Positions 37,301-49,220 of a stretch of 64,000 nucleotides of DNA are shown here, one piece after another. Below the pieces are notes generated by a model. That model worked only from the letters and a program-made list of their open reading frames with translations, ran no database searches and was not told where the DNA came from. Each line of letters begins with the position of its first letter. The stretch's first letter is position 1. A program made the translations under genes and the position numbers. The stretch comes from Carposina sasakii (Eukaryota > Arthropoda > Insecta > Lepidoptera > Carposinidae): positions 5,126,716 through 5,190,715 of the forward strand of contig CP053163.1 of the NCBI GenBank assembly GCA_014607495.2, in the 5' to 3' direction.

Positions 37301-40203
37301 AAAACCTGCAGCGAAATAAAACGTGTCGCTAAGAAACGAACGGGATGGCGGAGATCTGTGGAGGCCCTTTGCCCCAGCTAGGGGTCATAAGTACACACAG
37401 AATCATAAGTCAAGCCTGCTGTTTGAGTACTTACCAGTAGACTGTACAACCCTATTGATGCTGACCAGAGCGATGTTGTTCTCGCCGGTGGCTGGCACGT
37501 AGTTCTCGTGAATGCGGACAGCACTGCTCTCGGTGACCAGCTCAGGGCTGATGACATCGACAGCGCCGTAGCGGAGCCAGACGAAACGGGCACTAGATAG
37601 AACAGTTATCAATCAATATTAGAAAAAAACTCTTATCGTATTTAAGAGTGTGAAGGTACCTTTCCGATAACGACTGCAAGCCTAAATGGTTGGAAGACTG
37701 GTTTATAAAATAGTCCTGTGCTGATGCGGGGCTTCACTAGAATACTTATAGATTCATCGCATTGCCGTCCGTGCATGTCGTAAGACTCGACTAAGTAACT
37801 CGGGGATTCTCTCAGACGATAAGCTAGCAACTTGTCACTTATTGTTCACATCTTTCCCCGATAATGCTAAACGTGGCTGTGGGCTCTCCTTTACTCCTTC
37901 ACTCCAGTTCTGGTTATCTCATTATGGGAAAACAACCGTGTGTACATACACACCTATGTGTGTGTTATAAAATACATTCGACTGCAGCTGCTGCACCTAC
38001 GTGGAGAATATAGTCGATTCTGACCGTGGCATAAACCCAAACTTTAACTTAAAATTCGTCTCACCCGTCCCTTTCTGTCTCACCCATTTATGTTAGGAAT
38101 CGAGAGATGCAGCCAAGCTAAAATGGTGCACGTACCTACTTACCTATATGATATTTTGGGGGGAGCACTAAGTTAGCATTTTCCTTTTATAAGGGAACTT
38201 ACTTGTTAACTTGTGATGAAAACAATACTACTGGTAGCTTGGACTATAAATTATTGCGTGCCTAAAGAATCACCACACTTACTCAAAAACGCAGCTAGCA
38301 GAGGTCAGGACCCAGGACTGGTCGATCAGGGTGCCGGCGCAGGAGTTCAGCAAGCCGCTAGTGGACACAGCCACTCTGAGGTGGACCAGCCATGGGCTTT
38401 GTCCCAAAACCGCTGGAGTACGGTTTTCGGCTGCAAACGAAATTATACTTATGTGGGATGTTCATGTGGGGATGGTTGCGTACCTATATTCAGTTCACAG
38501 GGGTCACCAGTGTGGGTGTGGTGAAAAGGGAAGCGCTTTCGGCCCCACCGGGCCACTAGTAGTTGTTTGGACCATGTATGTATATAGGTATATTTCAATC
38601 ATTGTGAGTATTTGTAAGAAACTTCGACATCGCGTTTTAGGATTTGTATTGAACTGTAGTTCTGTCTTGCGTCCGAGATGGCTCCGCTACACTCACTACT
38701 GAATAATGGTTAAACAACCCAGCAAGCTTAGCATGACCTGCGAATCACGATATGATAAACCGATTTATCGACATAGGTATATCCTGTTAATATACGATAT
38801 AAATATAGCCGCCGCCATGTCGAATTTTGTATAGAGACGATACGATACGATATCCACGATGCGCGACATCTATATTACCGATATCTATATTCTTTATCTA
38901 TGAAATAAGAATCAAAGGAAGAAATATAGGTAGGACAGTGGTGGTAGAACTGAGTGCAGTTCTCGCCCATATTAGCATCATTTCAGGTAGGTTCCAAACA
39001 GTTCAATCGTTAAACAAGACAATATATATTTCCCGAGCACTACAACATGGGTCTCTTCAAAGCCAAAGTGAATAGGCACTTTCTAGGCAAATATGTACCA
39101 CCCTAGACCGCATCTTGCTTAACATCAGGCACGATGGCGGTCAAATGTTTGCCTAGCTAATTGTAAAAAAAAATATCAAATTGGTTTTTAAAAGCTTACC
39201 TTTAAATCCAGCACCGCGCCCCTGAAAATATAGACATACTGATCAGCTTATGTACGTAACTTAACTAGTGAGTGGTTAGCTTAAATCGTATATACCTACC
39301 TACACTCGAGAATGTATTATGCGTAAGTTAGTTTTGTTTTTAAAACTAGTAATCTGGAATTTACCGATACCTATAGTAATTTAACTGAAACTCCTAGAGT
39401 CCGTTTCATAGAAGAACTCCCATGCCTGATTTCTGAAGGAACAACTTTTGTATGTAGTGACACAGACGATGTAGTCATGCACATAGTAACTAGCGCCATC
39501 ATCCAAACAAACTAGGTGAAACTCCTACCATAAAATACATATTTATTAGTAAGTAAGCAGGTACCTATATGTAAAGATTAAGCAGAGGTAATCACTCTGA
39601 TAACGCCTATGTAGGTACCTACAGGAAAGCTTAAGATATGAGAGATGATGATTGAAAACCTAGGTATGTAGATAGAGACCTACCTAGGTACTTAATCCCG
39701 TTCTTAAGTACATGATGACCAACCTTCTTCAACAAACTTCACATATATAAGTAATTTACGTGAATACGATAACATTCCATATAATAACACTAAAATCCGT
39801 TTAAATGCTATCATAATCCATATAAAATATTTTCAAAATCCATCACACTTATCACATAACATACCTACATACCTATATATAATCACGCCTTTATCCCTTA
39901 CGGGGTAGGCAGAGCACCAAGGGCCGATAGAACCACATGGTCACCTCTGACCAATTTTGAGGGTATAGTTGAGATGTACAAGTTCGGTTAGTAGTGACAG
40001 GTAGTGACAGGTATGATGCCTACAAAACACCAAGACCCTCTTGTCCCTCTACTGACTTGTACAGTATGCCCGGGAAGAGAAGCAGTTGTAGTATTATACT
40101 TTTTTTTTCACTCCCAGAACAGCATAGAAGCAAGCATTTCTAGTTTTCTTACCTGGGCAGCAGCGAATAGGCACAACACAGCCAAAACGAAAAGCCCCTT
40201 CAT
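31331..40203 (-). CDS. Secreted serine protease homologue (inactive chymotrypsin fold), eight exons, one +1 frameshift
   Basis: Exons on the minus strand: 40153-40203, 39200-39221 (22-nt microexon), 38283-38430, 37435-37592, 33109-33195, 32311-32405, 31892-31983, 31331-31455. Phases close at 258 residues if one base in the G6 run at 31919-31924 is surplus. A signal peptide (MKGLFVLAVLCLFAAA) leads into a chymotrypsin fold. The activation site lacks IVGG (NRTPAVLGQSPW instead). All three catalytic positions are changed: TAAHC is TSASC (Ser70 for His), DIAL is NNIAL (Asn113 for Asp), and GDSGGPL is FDVGAPL (Val190 for Ser). The structural CAGTLI...C pair and the C-terminal NPANYAEWIQ helix are kept, so the fold is probably retained without catalysis. 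Insect homologues of this type act as binding proteins or cofactors in gut or haemolymph; the actual role is unknown. Confidence 0.88.
31540..31660 (+). repeat. Repeat family F ('gatctctgcctttccgggaaagaggcgtgat'), copy 1
   Basis: Similar text at 32490-32580 and, inverted, at 39870-40090 (atcacgcctttatcccttacggggtaggcagag). All three are inside introns of the serine protease homologue. Confidence 0.5.
31664..31862 (-). mobile_element. Helitron-like element in intron 7 of the protease homologue
   Basis: actagtggacgcccgcgact start (hairpin and CTAG end reversed), 'cccgggataaaaagtagcc', 'tcctgaaaactgcatcgaaat'; same family as 41095-41432. Confidence 0.6.
33850..33932 (-). mobile_element. tRNA-derived SINE fragment, family E, copy 2
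   Basis: Contains gggaatcgaaccaagg (reverse of a B box) and tggctactttgtgaacc, as at 30838-30912. In intron 4 of the protease homologue. Confidence 0.5.
34015..34175 (+). mobile_element. Helitron-like fragment
   Basis: Ends gaagtcgcgggcgtccgctagt at 34173; 5' part has the 'gtgagaatgtatgtttgtt' line of the family. Internally shortened. Confidence 0.5.
34176..35477. repeat. Intron 4 sequence with a spaced inverted repeat
   Basis: gtatgtattcgttac (34497) is matched in reverse by gtaacgaatacatac (about 34984), with several gttac/gtaac words between them. This looks like an old DNA-transposon relic ~0.5 kb long. No exon recognised here. Confidence 0.35.
35478..35695 (+). mobile_element. tRNA-derived SINE, family A, copy 2
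   Basis: Same head (ataggtcctgggttcgaatcc, B box at ~35540) and body (accgtcgcctagttcccacgg, gaatatttattta end) as 6115-6350. Confidence 0.75.
35696..37434. other. Intron 4 remainder of the protease homologue
   Basis: I see no exon or clear element in this stretch. Confidence 0.35.
37717..37960 (+). repeat. Repeat family C, uninterrupted copy
   Basis: ctgatgcggggcttcactagaatac ... ctctcagacgataagctagcaacttgtcact ... gggaaaacaaccgtgtg; colinear with the split copy at 13845-14210. In intron 3 of the protease homologue. Confidence 0.55.
38724..38880 (-). repeat. Repeat family D, inverted copy
   Basis: Reverse of 13873-14036: tagcatgacctgcgaatcacgatatgataaaccgatttatcgac ... cgatacgatacgatatccacgatgcg. 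In intron 2 of the protease homologue. Confidence 0.55.
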
Positions 40204-40275
40204 GTTTCCACGTTCAGCAACTCACTAATAACTTGTGTTAATTACTTTTTAATCAATAATTAAAATAATAATCAC

Positions 40276-40302
40276 TGATTAACACTACTCCACGTCATTA
40301 TA
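40276..40302 (-). promoter_or_regulatory. Core promoter of the serine protease homologue
   Basis: On the minus strand a TATA-like TATAAT (40297-40302) lies about 26 bases before TCAGT (40274-40278), the arthropod initiator. The implied start at 40276 gives a 73-base 5' leader before the ATG at 40203. Spacing fits; no experimental support. Confidence 0.4.
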
Positions 40303-41094
40303 TTAATCCCAAGATAAAGGTTGATTAATTTTTAAATAGTATTTTTTTATGTTTTGTCTAATATAGGTAACGTAAATCCCAAGTAAATCCTACCTAGTTA
40401 ATCTATACATATAATAATATTTTTTTTAAAACGAAAAACCAACTTCCGCTCCTATCGACCAAAATATAGACTGATAATTCCAAAATACAACATATTTTTG
40501 AGAAGTACTCATGACACTGAAGTTAGCAGACCCTGTAAAATTTAAGCTTTTATTTCAGAAATGAATAAGTGAAAAAAAAAAATTTTAATTTGTACTTACA
40601 GTTTTTTGAATTATGTAGAAGAGCATTTAAAAAAAAAAATTTTAATTAAAAAAATCACAAAAATTGTTACATATCTGCTAATTTCAGTATCATAAGTACT
40701 CGCACATTTTTGGAGCGACGTCCTGTTACGACGTTTAGCATTTGTAGGGAATATCGTTTTTGTACAGCGTTCATTTTTGTACGGCGTTGCGGAATAATGG
40801 ATTAGAAGCAGTATTGAAATAGTATGACACAGATGCCGTACAAAATAAAATGACCAAATTTACCCCGGTAATTGTCGGAAAATAAAAAAAAATTCCGACT
40901 TTGTGGCGCACCTTTTTTTTACGGCACTGCGCGTTTTCTTATTATTTTTAATGGATCTATCGGTGGTAAGAATGCCGTACAAAAATATGTGATCAAAATG
41001 TACTCACTCTACCTGTACTTTCCAATTCTCACCTGCAGTCAGTTGGACAGCTTACAAGTGACGGCATAGTGCTGAATCTTATTATTTTATGCTC
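40303..41094. other. Non-coding stretch
   Basis: I see no gene; poly-A/T-rich around 40560-40680. Confidence 0.4.
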
Positions 41095-41432
41095 TTATAT
41101 CGTTCTAGATAGGTCACCTGGTGGTTCAAATGACCCACAATTTTTTTCAACATGGGCCTGTAGTCTAATAGGAGACCTTTATCAACGCAATAGGACCCAA
41201 AACGATGATTTTTAGAATTTTTGTCGGTTTGTCTGTTTGTATGTGCGTTTGTGCACGCTAATCTCAGCAACGGCTGAACCGATTTCGATGCAGTTTTCAG
41301 GAATATATTGTGACAGGTCCCACTTAACATATAAGCTACTTTTTATCCCGGGAAAATGTTTTTATCCCGGATAATTTCGACATTTTGTTTTTTCTGTAGT
41401 CCACGCGGACGGAGTCGCGGGCGTCCACTAGT
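41095..41432 (+). mobile_element. Helitron-like non-autonomous element
   Basis: Contains taggagacctttatcaacgcaatagg, gtttgtgcacgctaatctcagcaa, the tttatcccgggaaaatg block, the end hairpin (cacgcggacggagtcgcggg) and ccactagt. Same subfamily as 56613-56904 and 62895-63217. Confidence 0.65.
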
Positions 41433-42681
41433 ATTAAATATTTCCATTCACTGTATAAAAACAATAAATAACATAATTGCTATTAGAGTATCAAATTTCT
41501 GTACTAGGTATCCGAAACTTGTCATTTTTTTATTCTAGGTGGCGGAAATAGTGAAAATGATGAGCACGACAGTTTTAACACTATACTGCCTAGGTCCTAG
41601 TGGAGTAGTAGTACAAAAATAGTTAAAATGGAAGTCCAAATATCTGAATTGCAAGAGCAGCTAATAAATGCCATGGAGTTAAAAGATATTACTACAAGTA
41701 CTCGTAGATATATTGGTACGTTTAGTAGGTACCTACCTAGGCTACCTTATGCAACTTTACAGTAATTTTTAATATATGAAAATACTATTTTTTACTCATT
41801 GGAACCCTAATTACGTAGTGGATAAAATTTGAAGAGACAAATTCGGCAATAATACCTACGATTAGACCTTTAATATCTAAATAATCTTAAAGATAGCCTG
41901 ATAGCACTTAACAAGATTACTAAAGTAGCAGCAAGTCACATCGAATTTTGTAGATAATTTTGAAACTAAATGAAAATGTATAAACAAGTCCATAATAATA
42001 ATAAGAATCTAGCGCCAATGCCACCTCGCAAACCTAGTCATCTTAACGTTTGCATAAAATATAAATAAAACTCAACCAACTTTACCTGAAGTTCTTTATT
42101 ACGAATGAAACGGTATAAATAATGTACTTAACCCAATAGTAGGTACAGGTAGTCGCTGTGATATTTGCGACTATGAAGTTAGAATGCGTTTCATCAAATA
42201 TTTCCTTTGATGATGGCTCTAGTTATCATGACGTGTATGACTACAATTATCTGTGATATTACATACAAAACATGTTAGTTCCGAAATCAGGCATGGGAGT
42301 TATTCTTTGAAATGGACTCTAACCGTGTCATGAGCAGTTCTCTCCCTCGTCTTTCTCCTTCCTCCGCGCGTTAATAAAATATCCACATGCGAAGGAAATT
42401 CACAAGCGCAAAGATCCCTCGCGACTACAATAAAATCAGAACGGTCTTGTAAAGGAAATATTACTAAATATTTCATTTTACTGTATGGCAGAAAGTATTT
42501 GGTTTTATCTATTACCTACATATTTATACTTCACCGGCACTTTTCGTTAACGACCCAAGAATCTTTCCAGTATTTTGTCCCATGTTACTTTTCCCAGTAA
42601 TATTTCCGATACATAGTTGCAACTAGTAAAAAGAATTCTTATTTCATAGGAATAAATACTTAACACATAAAAACGCGACAT
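41433..42681. other. Intergenic sequence downstream of IleRS
   Basis: I see no gene. No clean AATAAA for IleRS was found close to the stop codon. Confidence 0.35.
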
Positions 42682-45600
42682 TCATTTAAATAATTTCCTA
42701 TCAACATCAGAAGCTTTGATACCTAAATATTCAGCAACATATTTCGCCCCAACATTATGATCTACAGTTGGCTTCCCTAAGGGATTCTCCAGAAACAATG
42801 TTGCTGTTTTGGGCCCATTTGTAACATTTACAAATCGACAAAATGGGCTGTTAGGAGACGCACAATCCTTGGGTGCTAGCGACGAAGCTACCAGAGTCTT
42901 GCCATTCAAATCTGATGTATTTTTAACCTCCACTCCGCCGCACCACAATTTGAATTTCAAACCATATAACCCAAATAGCACCTTCACTTCTTCATAAAGC
43001 CTATCCAAAGTTATAAACTTGCTTTGTTTGTCTTTTAAAATAATGCTTGCCTGACTAGATGTGCCTCCAAAACGTGGCGCTAGACCTTGCAAAACTATAT
43101 TCGTCCAAGGATTGGCTGGCAAATCCACTTCCTTTCTCCAAGTTATCACCAGTTTCAACTGCGAACCTTTCAGCTCCTGGGTCTCTTCGATAATAACAGG
43201 TTTCGTTGCAGTTATCTCCTCAATGGGCACAAGCGGAGCTCTAACTGTGCTTTCGATCAACTCCTTATGTATATTAATGATGCGTGTAATATCGCTAGTT
43301 TTATTAACAGAATAGAATACGTCTACTTCATCTGTTGGCACTAAATGAGCCTTCTTTCGTAACTTTTGTACTCTGTTGATCACTTCTCTGGCAAAACCTT
43401 CATCTAACATGTCTTGATCCGGAGTTACGTTTAACAAAACTAGCACATCATTATCACTGTGCGCCTCATATTGATCATTTCCTTCGGCTAAGAAGATCAC
43501 TCTAACTTCTGAGACATCAATGCGCTGTCCAACGAGATCTACAAACCCATCTGCAATAAGCTTCTCACATTGTTCGTTATTAAGATCCTTTAGCCCTTGC
43601 GTCACAGCCTTAAAGTCACCCTTCAACCGAGCACCAAGTATTTTATGATCTGGTTCTACTCGAAGCTTAATTCCATATTTTTCTTTGTCATTAGTGAATT
43701 GTACGTTACGGAGATTCATTTCTTCCAAAACGTATTTCTCCAATGACTTAACGTCGTCCAAATAAGTTTGGTCACGATGGATAACTATCATCTCCGGTAA
43801 TGGATATTTTATTGGGATGGTTTTGCGATCGCGCAAGACTCTTCCCAATTCAACAACAGTTTGCATCCTCTGCACTGCCCTTTCGATATCTTTATCTACC
43901 AGATCCAATTTCGAATCTGGGATCATGTTGAAATGCACACTTTCCAAAGAATCGCCAGGCAGTAGTTGACGGAGAATTTTGTACATTAATTCAGACAAGA
44001 ATGGAGTAAAGGGAGCCATAACTCGCACCATATCAAATAGGACACCAAATAGTGTATCAAGCGCAACTTGACAGTCTTTTAATCCGTTATCTCCCTTTAG
44101 TCGCTTCCTATTCATCCTTACGTACCAGTTGGTTAAGTGATCAATAAATTTCGTCAATCTAGGTACAACTGTATAAAGCCGATAAGCCAACATTTCTTTC
44201 TTCACAAACTGAATTAACGACTGAGTGAATGAGGTTATCCATTTGTCCATAACGTTTTCTTTGACTGACTTCTCATTGAATTTGTAACTAATCTTGTCTT
44301 CCTGGACAATTCTTTCCACGTTTTGCATTAAAAATCTAAATGCGTTATACCAGGGCAAAAATACATCTTTGATAACATCTCTTACTCCCTCTTCTTTAAA
44401 CCTGAGATTTTCTGCTTTTACCACAGGGGAATTGATGAGATACAAGCGCAAAGCATCGGCACCATATTTGTTTACGACTTCTAGAGGGTCTGGGTAATTC
44501 TTCTTCCTCTTAGACATTTTTTGTCCATCTGCCGCAAGTACTAAACCATTGGCTATTAGATTTTTAAACGGAGGTTTCTTAAATAAAGCGGTGGACAAAA
44601 CAATAAGGGTATAAAACCAGCCTCTAGTTTGGTCAACTCCCTCTGCAATGAAATTTGCTGGAAATACCTCGTCAAATTCTTTCTTATTCTCAAAGGGATA
44701 ATGAGATTGAGCATATGGCATAGAGCCTGATTCAAACCAACAATCAAATACTTCACTAACTCTTTTTAGAGGGGGTTGATTTGGTCTCGCCGATGGGATC
44801 TCCAAATGATCAATTACTCTCTCTATGCAAATCAGTTACTTCCTTTCCAGTCAAAGCAGCTAACTCGGCAATGCTACCCACGCAAACTACTTCTTGCTTG
44901 TCCTGGGAAATCCAAAGAGGTATAGGTGTGCCCCAGTACCTGTTCCTACTGATAGCCCAATCTCTAGCATCTTTAAGCCAATTGCCAAACCTCTTTTCCT
45001 TAATATATTCGGGTACCCAATATGTAGATTCACTGGATTGCAATAGATCTTGACTCATTTGTTCCACTCTAACAAACCAAGATGGCACTGCTTTGTAAAT
45101 AAGCGGAGTGTCAGAACGCCAGCAGAATGGATAACTATGTTTAACTTGCCCAAGCTGGATAAGCCTGTTGCGAGCTTTTAAATTAGCTATAATATTTTTG
45201 TCTGCATCCTTGACATACTGACCAAGGAATTCACTAACGGGTTTCGTGAATTTGCCACTAGCATCAACTGGACAAATGATGTCCTGATCTCTTGTGACTA
45301 CACCAGCAGCGACGCAGACGCGGTAATCGTCTTCACCGAAATACGGCGCCTGATGGACTATACCGGTACCGGAATCATCAGTGACGTAACTATCCGTCAA
45401 CACTCTAAACGCGTTAGGGCACTGCTCAACAAAGTAATCAAAAATAGGTGTATATTTCATACCCTTCAATTTCTCGCCAGGAAATTTATCAAGGATTTCA
45501 AAGTCTTCAACATTTTTGAACACAACAGGAAATCGTGATTCCTGAAGAACATAGCATTTGCCTGAAGACTTTTCCTTGACCTTCAGGTATACCAACTTCG

Positions 45601-48371
45601 GATTGACACAGAGAGCCAAGTTGCTTGGTAAAGTCCAAGGTGTGGTAGTCCATGCCACAAAGGAGAAACCCTCAGCAGTTGGAAAAGATACTACAACAGC
45701 TGGGTCCACTACATCCTTGTAGTTTTGGCCTGACTCAAAGTTAGAGAGAGGTGTGGAGCAAGCAGTTGAATAGGGCATGACCTTCACCCCTTGATAGACC
45801 AATCCCTTGTTATAAATTTCTTTGAATACCCACCATATAGATTCCATGAACCAAGGGTACAAGGTCTTGTAGTCATTCTTGAAATCTGAAACAACAAAAC
45901 AAGACTTAGACTTAAGCTAAACACTGTCTAAATTGGACAGATATTCCATACATTTTGCTGTCCAATACAATTTTTAAAGTGTCTAACATGAGACATGGTT
46001 TTGTAATAACACTATCAAAGTTTAAATGTGGTGCTAGCATCACATCAAGTTGGCAAAGATGATGTTAAGCAACTATAATAATAATAATAATAATCAATAA
46101 TAATAATAGTATCCCACACCATATTAAAAGTTCTCTAAAAAGGGCCTCTACATCTTGGCCACGGCCCGATGCACGCCTCTCAAAGGACCGGGACTCTGTA
46201 GTCCCGAGAATTTAAACAGAGATACAATAATAATAATAAATTTTATTTGAAATCAAGTATTTACAATTCATCCTTATCTAATATTTAACAGAGTAGGTAT
46301 TTGTAAAAGAAAAACACTTTGCACTAATACAAGGAGAGCTGAGTTTATATTTAGTATTTATCCTATTTGTTGACAATAACTTACCTATCCAGCGTCCCAT
46401 TCTAGTTATAATATTCTCCCATTCTGTAGCATATTTCATGACAATCTTGCGACACTCTGCATTGTATTTATCAATACCCATTTTCTCAACATCATCCGGG
46501 CCCTTGATCCCAAGGGACTTATCTATTTCATACTCCACTGGAAGACCATGGCAATCCCATCCAAATCTTCTTTCAACATGGAAACCCTAAAATTAATAAA
46601 AATTTACTTATTAATCTATTTCTCCTAATGCCACTGTATTGATATGGGGGTTCACTAGAATACATCAACTGCATCTGCTTACATGTGGAGTCAGCTAAGA
46701 AACTTAGGAGTGTTCTCTTGGGCAATAAGCTAAGCACTAACTACAGATGTTTAGTATTTTTTCATCATCAACTATTTACAAAATAAGATATTGTATTATT
46801 TAAACAAGCGATAGTTAAAATTTATTTAGGTAAGTTTACAAACATGATATCTCAAATAACTTATTTGATTTTAACTAACTCAAATTAAAATGGCGATGGG
46901 CTGGTCATGTAGCACACTACAAGGACAAGGACAATCGATGGACATTACTAGCAACAAAGTGGAAAGGTCCAAAAAGTAAAAGGAGAGTTGGTTGTCCATA
47001 CAAAAGGTGGAAAGATGACAGCCAAGTCGGCAGGACAGGAGGATTGGATAGAGATGCACAGGACAGAGGAAAGTGGAGCATTCTGGAGGAGGCCTATACC
47101 CAAACTGGGGTCCGAATAAAATAAAACTAATAATACTAACAGTTTTTTTCATTCAACTAACACTACTAACATCTAAAATGTAAATATACAGGGTGTAACA
47201 GAAAGGGTATGTTAAGCGAAAAGCTTTGTAAATAGCCCACTATAGAGAACCTATTTCCAAAATTTGAGACTCGAAATCACATTTTTATTTTTCAAGATTG
47301 TATGAAAATTCCTGATATTTAAAAATTCTCCATACTATCGGGAAAAATAAACATGTGATTTCGGGTCTCAAATTTTGTGGATAGGTTCTCTTTGGCCTCT
47401 CCAGTGGCCTATTTACATAGCTTTTCGCGTAACATACCCTTTTTGATACATCCTGTATAATATAAATGTAAAATTTCAGAATAAAGGCTATAATAATAAC
47501 TCTAGTGTAAGCGAGAGAGTGACACCATATCGCAAATTGAATTGAATTGAACTAACTCTACAGGGATTACCCCCACTCTTCTGGCCCATAACAATCTAGC
47601 AACCGGTGACAAATCTTACTAAACAGTATTAATTTTAAATTACCTGTTGGTGGGCATACCGTGTAACCACATCTTTGATTGTACCTGCAAGTATATGCCC
47701 ATAGTGAGGCAAACCTGTAGCAAAGGGTGGGCCATCATAAAATGAATACCTGAAAGGATAAAAATGTGGTAAATCATTATACTATTACAATAGTACTTAC
47801 GTTAAACACAATAATATATAAAATCAAATCATTTATTCGACATGAAAGCATATACAAGCTTGTTTGTATATTGTCATTTTTATATAATATTACTTTTCTA
47901 TATTCACACCTTAAAATGAAACCAAAATGCTACCAAACAACAAAACAAAAAGTAGGTAAATTTAAAAAAGAATGCTTTGCATAATATACAAATATTATTC
48001 TAAACTCTGATAATGAAACTTCAGTGTCATAAAAGTAAAAATATTTCTAATACCAGGTACCTACAATACCTATGTAGGCAACTTATGCAAGTAAGAAGAA
48101 GAAGCAATTAGGTCATAAACTAACTAAGTAATTTAATAGTAAATTAAATAGTAACACAGGAAAAAAGTTATATTGACCCTTATTAGACTGACACCCCGAC
48201 TCTAAGCCCTAACTAAAAGTTTCGCCGAATAAAATAACCTTACTTCGGCTTATTTTTGGACTGCTTGAGACTGTTTTGAAATGCGTCTATTTCTTTCCAG
48301 AACTTCAATATATTTTCCTCTTCCTTTGGAAAATTTATACTTTCAGGAACTCTATAAACTTTCAGCGACAT
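42682..48371 (-). CDS. IleRS: Isoleucyl-tRNA synthetase, cytosolic, four exons (one +1 frameshift)
   Basis: Class I synthetase that charges tRNA-Ile with isoleucine and edits valine; in animals it is part of the multi-synthetase complex. Exons on the minus strand: 48244-48371 (start [10 protein letters not shown]), 47644-47749, 46385-46586 and 42682-45885. All have AG/GT sites and matching phases; stop TGA at 42682-42684. Coding length 3,639 bases, about 1,212 residues, if one base in the TT at 44814-44815 is surplus; without that correction the frame stops right after DLHRESN. The HIGH motif is HYGH (~58-61), the CP1 editing region is in the long exon, and KMSKR is at ~601-605 (44506-44520). 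Vertebrate cytosolic enzymes are ~1,260 residues, so length is normal. Apart from the frameshift, nothing looks like a pseudogene. Confidence 0.95.
46075..46110 (+). repeat. (aat)n microsatellite in IleRS intron 3
   Basis: ataataataataataatcaataataataat; another short run at 46226-46240. Confidence 0.7.
46628..46750 (+). repeat. Repeat family C fragment in IleRS intron 2
   Basis: gggggttcactagaatacatcaactgcatctgc ... gcaataagctaagcactaac, colinear with 37717-37960. Confidence 0.5.
46880..47125 (+). mobile_element. 3' end of an RTE-like retrotransposon in IleRS intron 2
   Basis: Reads as the retroelement C-terminus: [10 protein letters not shown], (K)[28 protein letters not shown], then a stop near 47121 and an AT-rich tail. 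It is a different subfamily from the copies at 49-53 kb and is inserted antisense to IleRS. Confidence 0.7.
47189..47455. mobile_element. 'cagggtgtaaca' foldback MITE, full copy, in IleRS intron 2
   Basis: Same family as 29375-29633; TA on both sides (47187-88 and 47456-57). The right end has changed to gatacatcctg. Confidence 0.75.
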
Positions 48372-48589
48372 GATGCAAATAATTATGTTGATGATTTGTC
48401 GTCAATTTTCCTTTTCTAACCTTTATTTCCACGCCATCTTTCATCATCCATCCCATAGACTATACACTAGTTAATCCATCCGTCATACATTTTGTTGACA
48501 ATGACGGCTGACGTAAAATAAAATTGACACCAATAAAATTTATTTATAGCTTCACAATATAGTCAAATAAAATAACTTAAACCTACTAC

Positions 48590-48619
48590 AGAAAATAAAA
48601 AAAAAAAAAAAAAAAAAAT
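48590..48619. repeat. Poly-A run
   Basis: About 21 consecutive A after gaaaat; possibly the tail of an old retroposon, but no body is recognised to its left. Confidence 0.4.
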
Positions 48620-49220
48620 TGACATGTTTTATTTTTCTGGAAATGTGATATACATCAGTGATAAGTTTACATACAAGATCTTATTTTTAGTTTACCCTAA
48701 AAATGGTTCCACGTTCTCTTAAATCTTATTGTACCTAGTTTCTTTAAAATTATGATAGCAAGAGAAGGCTATGAACAAGTTTGTGGCTATGAATATTGAA
48801 TAAAACACCTACCAGAAAAAATATTTTTTTTATTTTTCAATAATAATCTATCTATAGATAAAAATAAGAATTTATTTTTACTCCAGGGAATGATTTCCTA
48901 ATCTACTTATAGTTTACTTGATTAAACAATCTTTTTTTTATTCGGTGCATTCGCAATATATTCGTTCACCTTTTTCTAAAATAAAATAAAAAGGGGCAAG
49001 ATTGAGTCGGACTACCTTGTAACAGGTTCCGTAGGATAGATAATGTTCGCAAGCGGCCTGTTCGCATAATCAGTTACCCCGCTCGCTACCGCTAGGAGCT
49101 CTCTAACCTAATATTATATTCCACTCTTTTCTATTTACTGTGTATTAGTTTGGTCAGTTTATTATATATCGGTACTTATAAATGAAATTGTATTAGGCGT
49201 TACAATTCGGAAGTTCAAAC

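Noticed and set aside
42682..45885. IleRS as a processed or dead pseudogene
   Set aside because: It has introns with conserved phases, full length and intact motifs; a single surplus base is better explained as an error.
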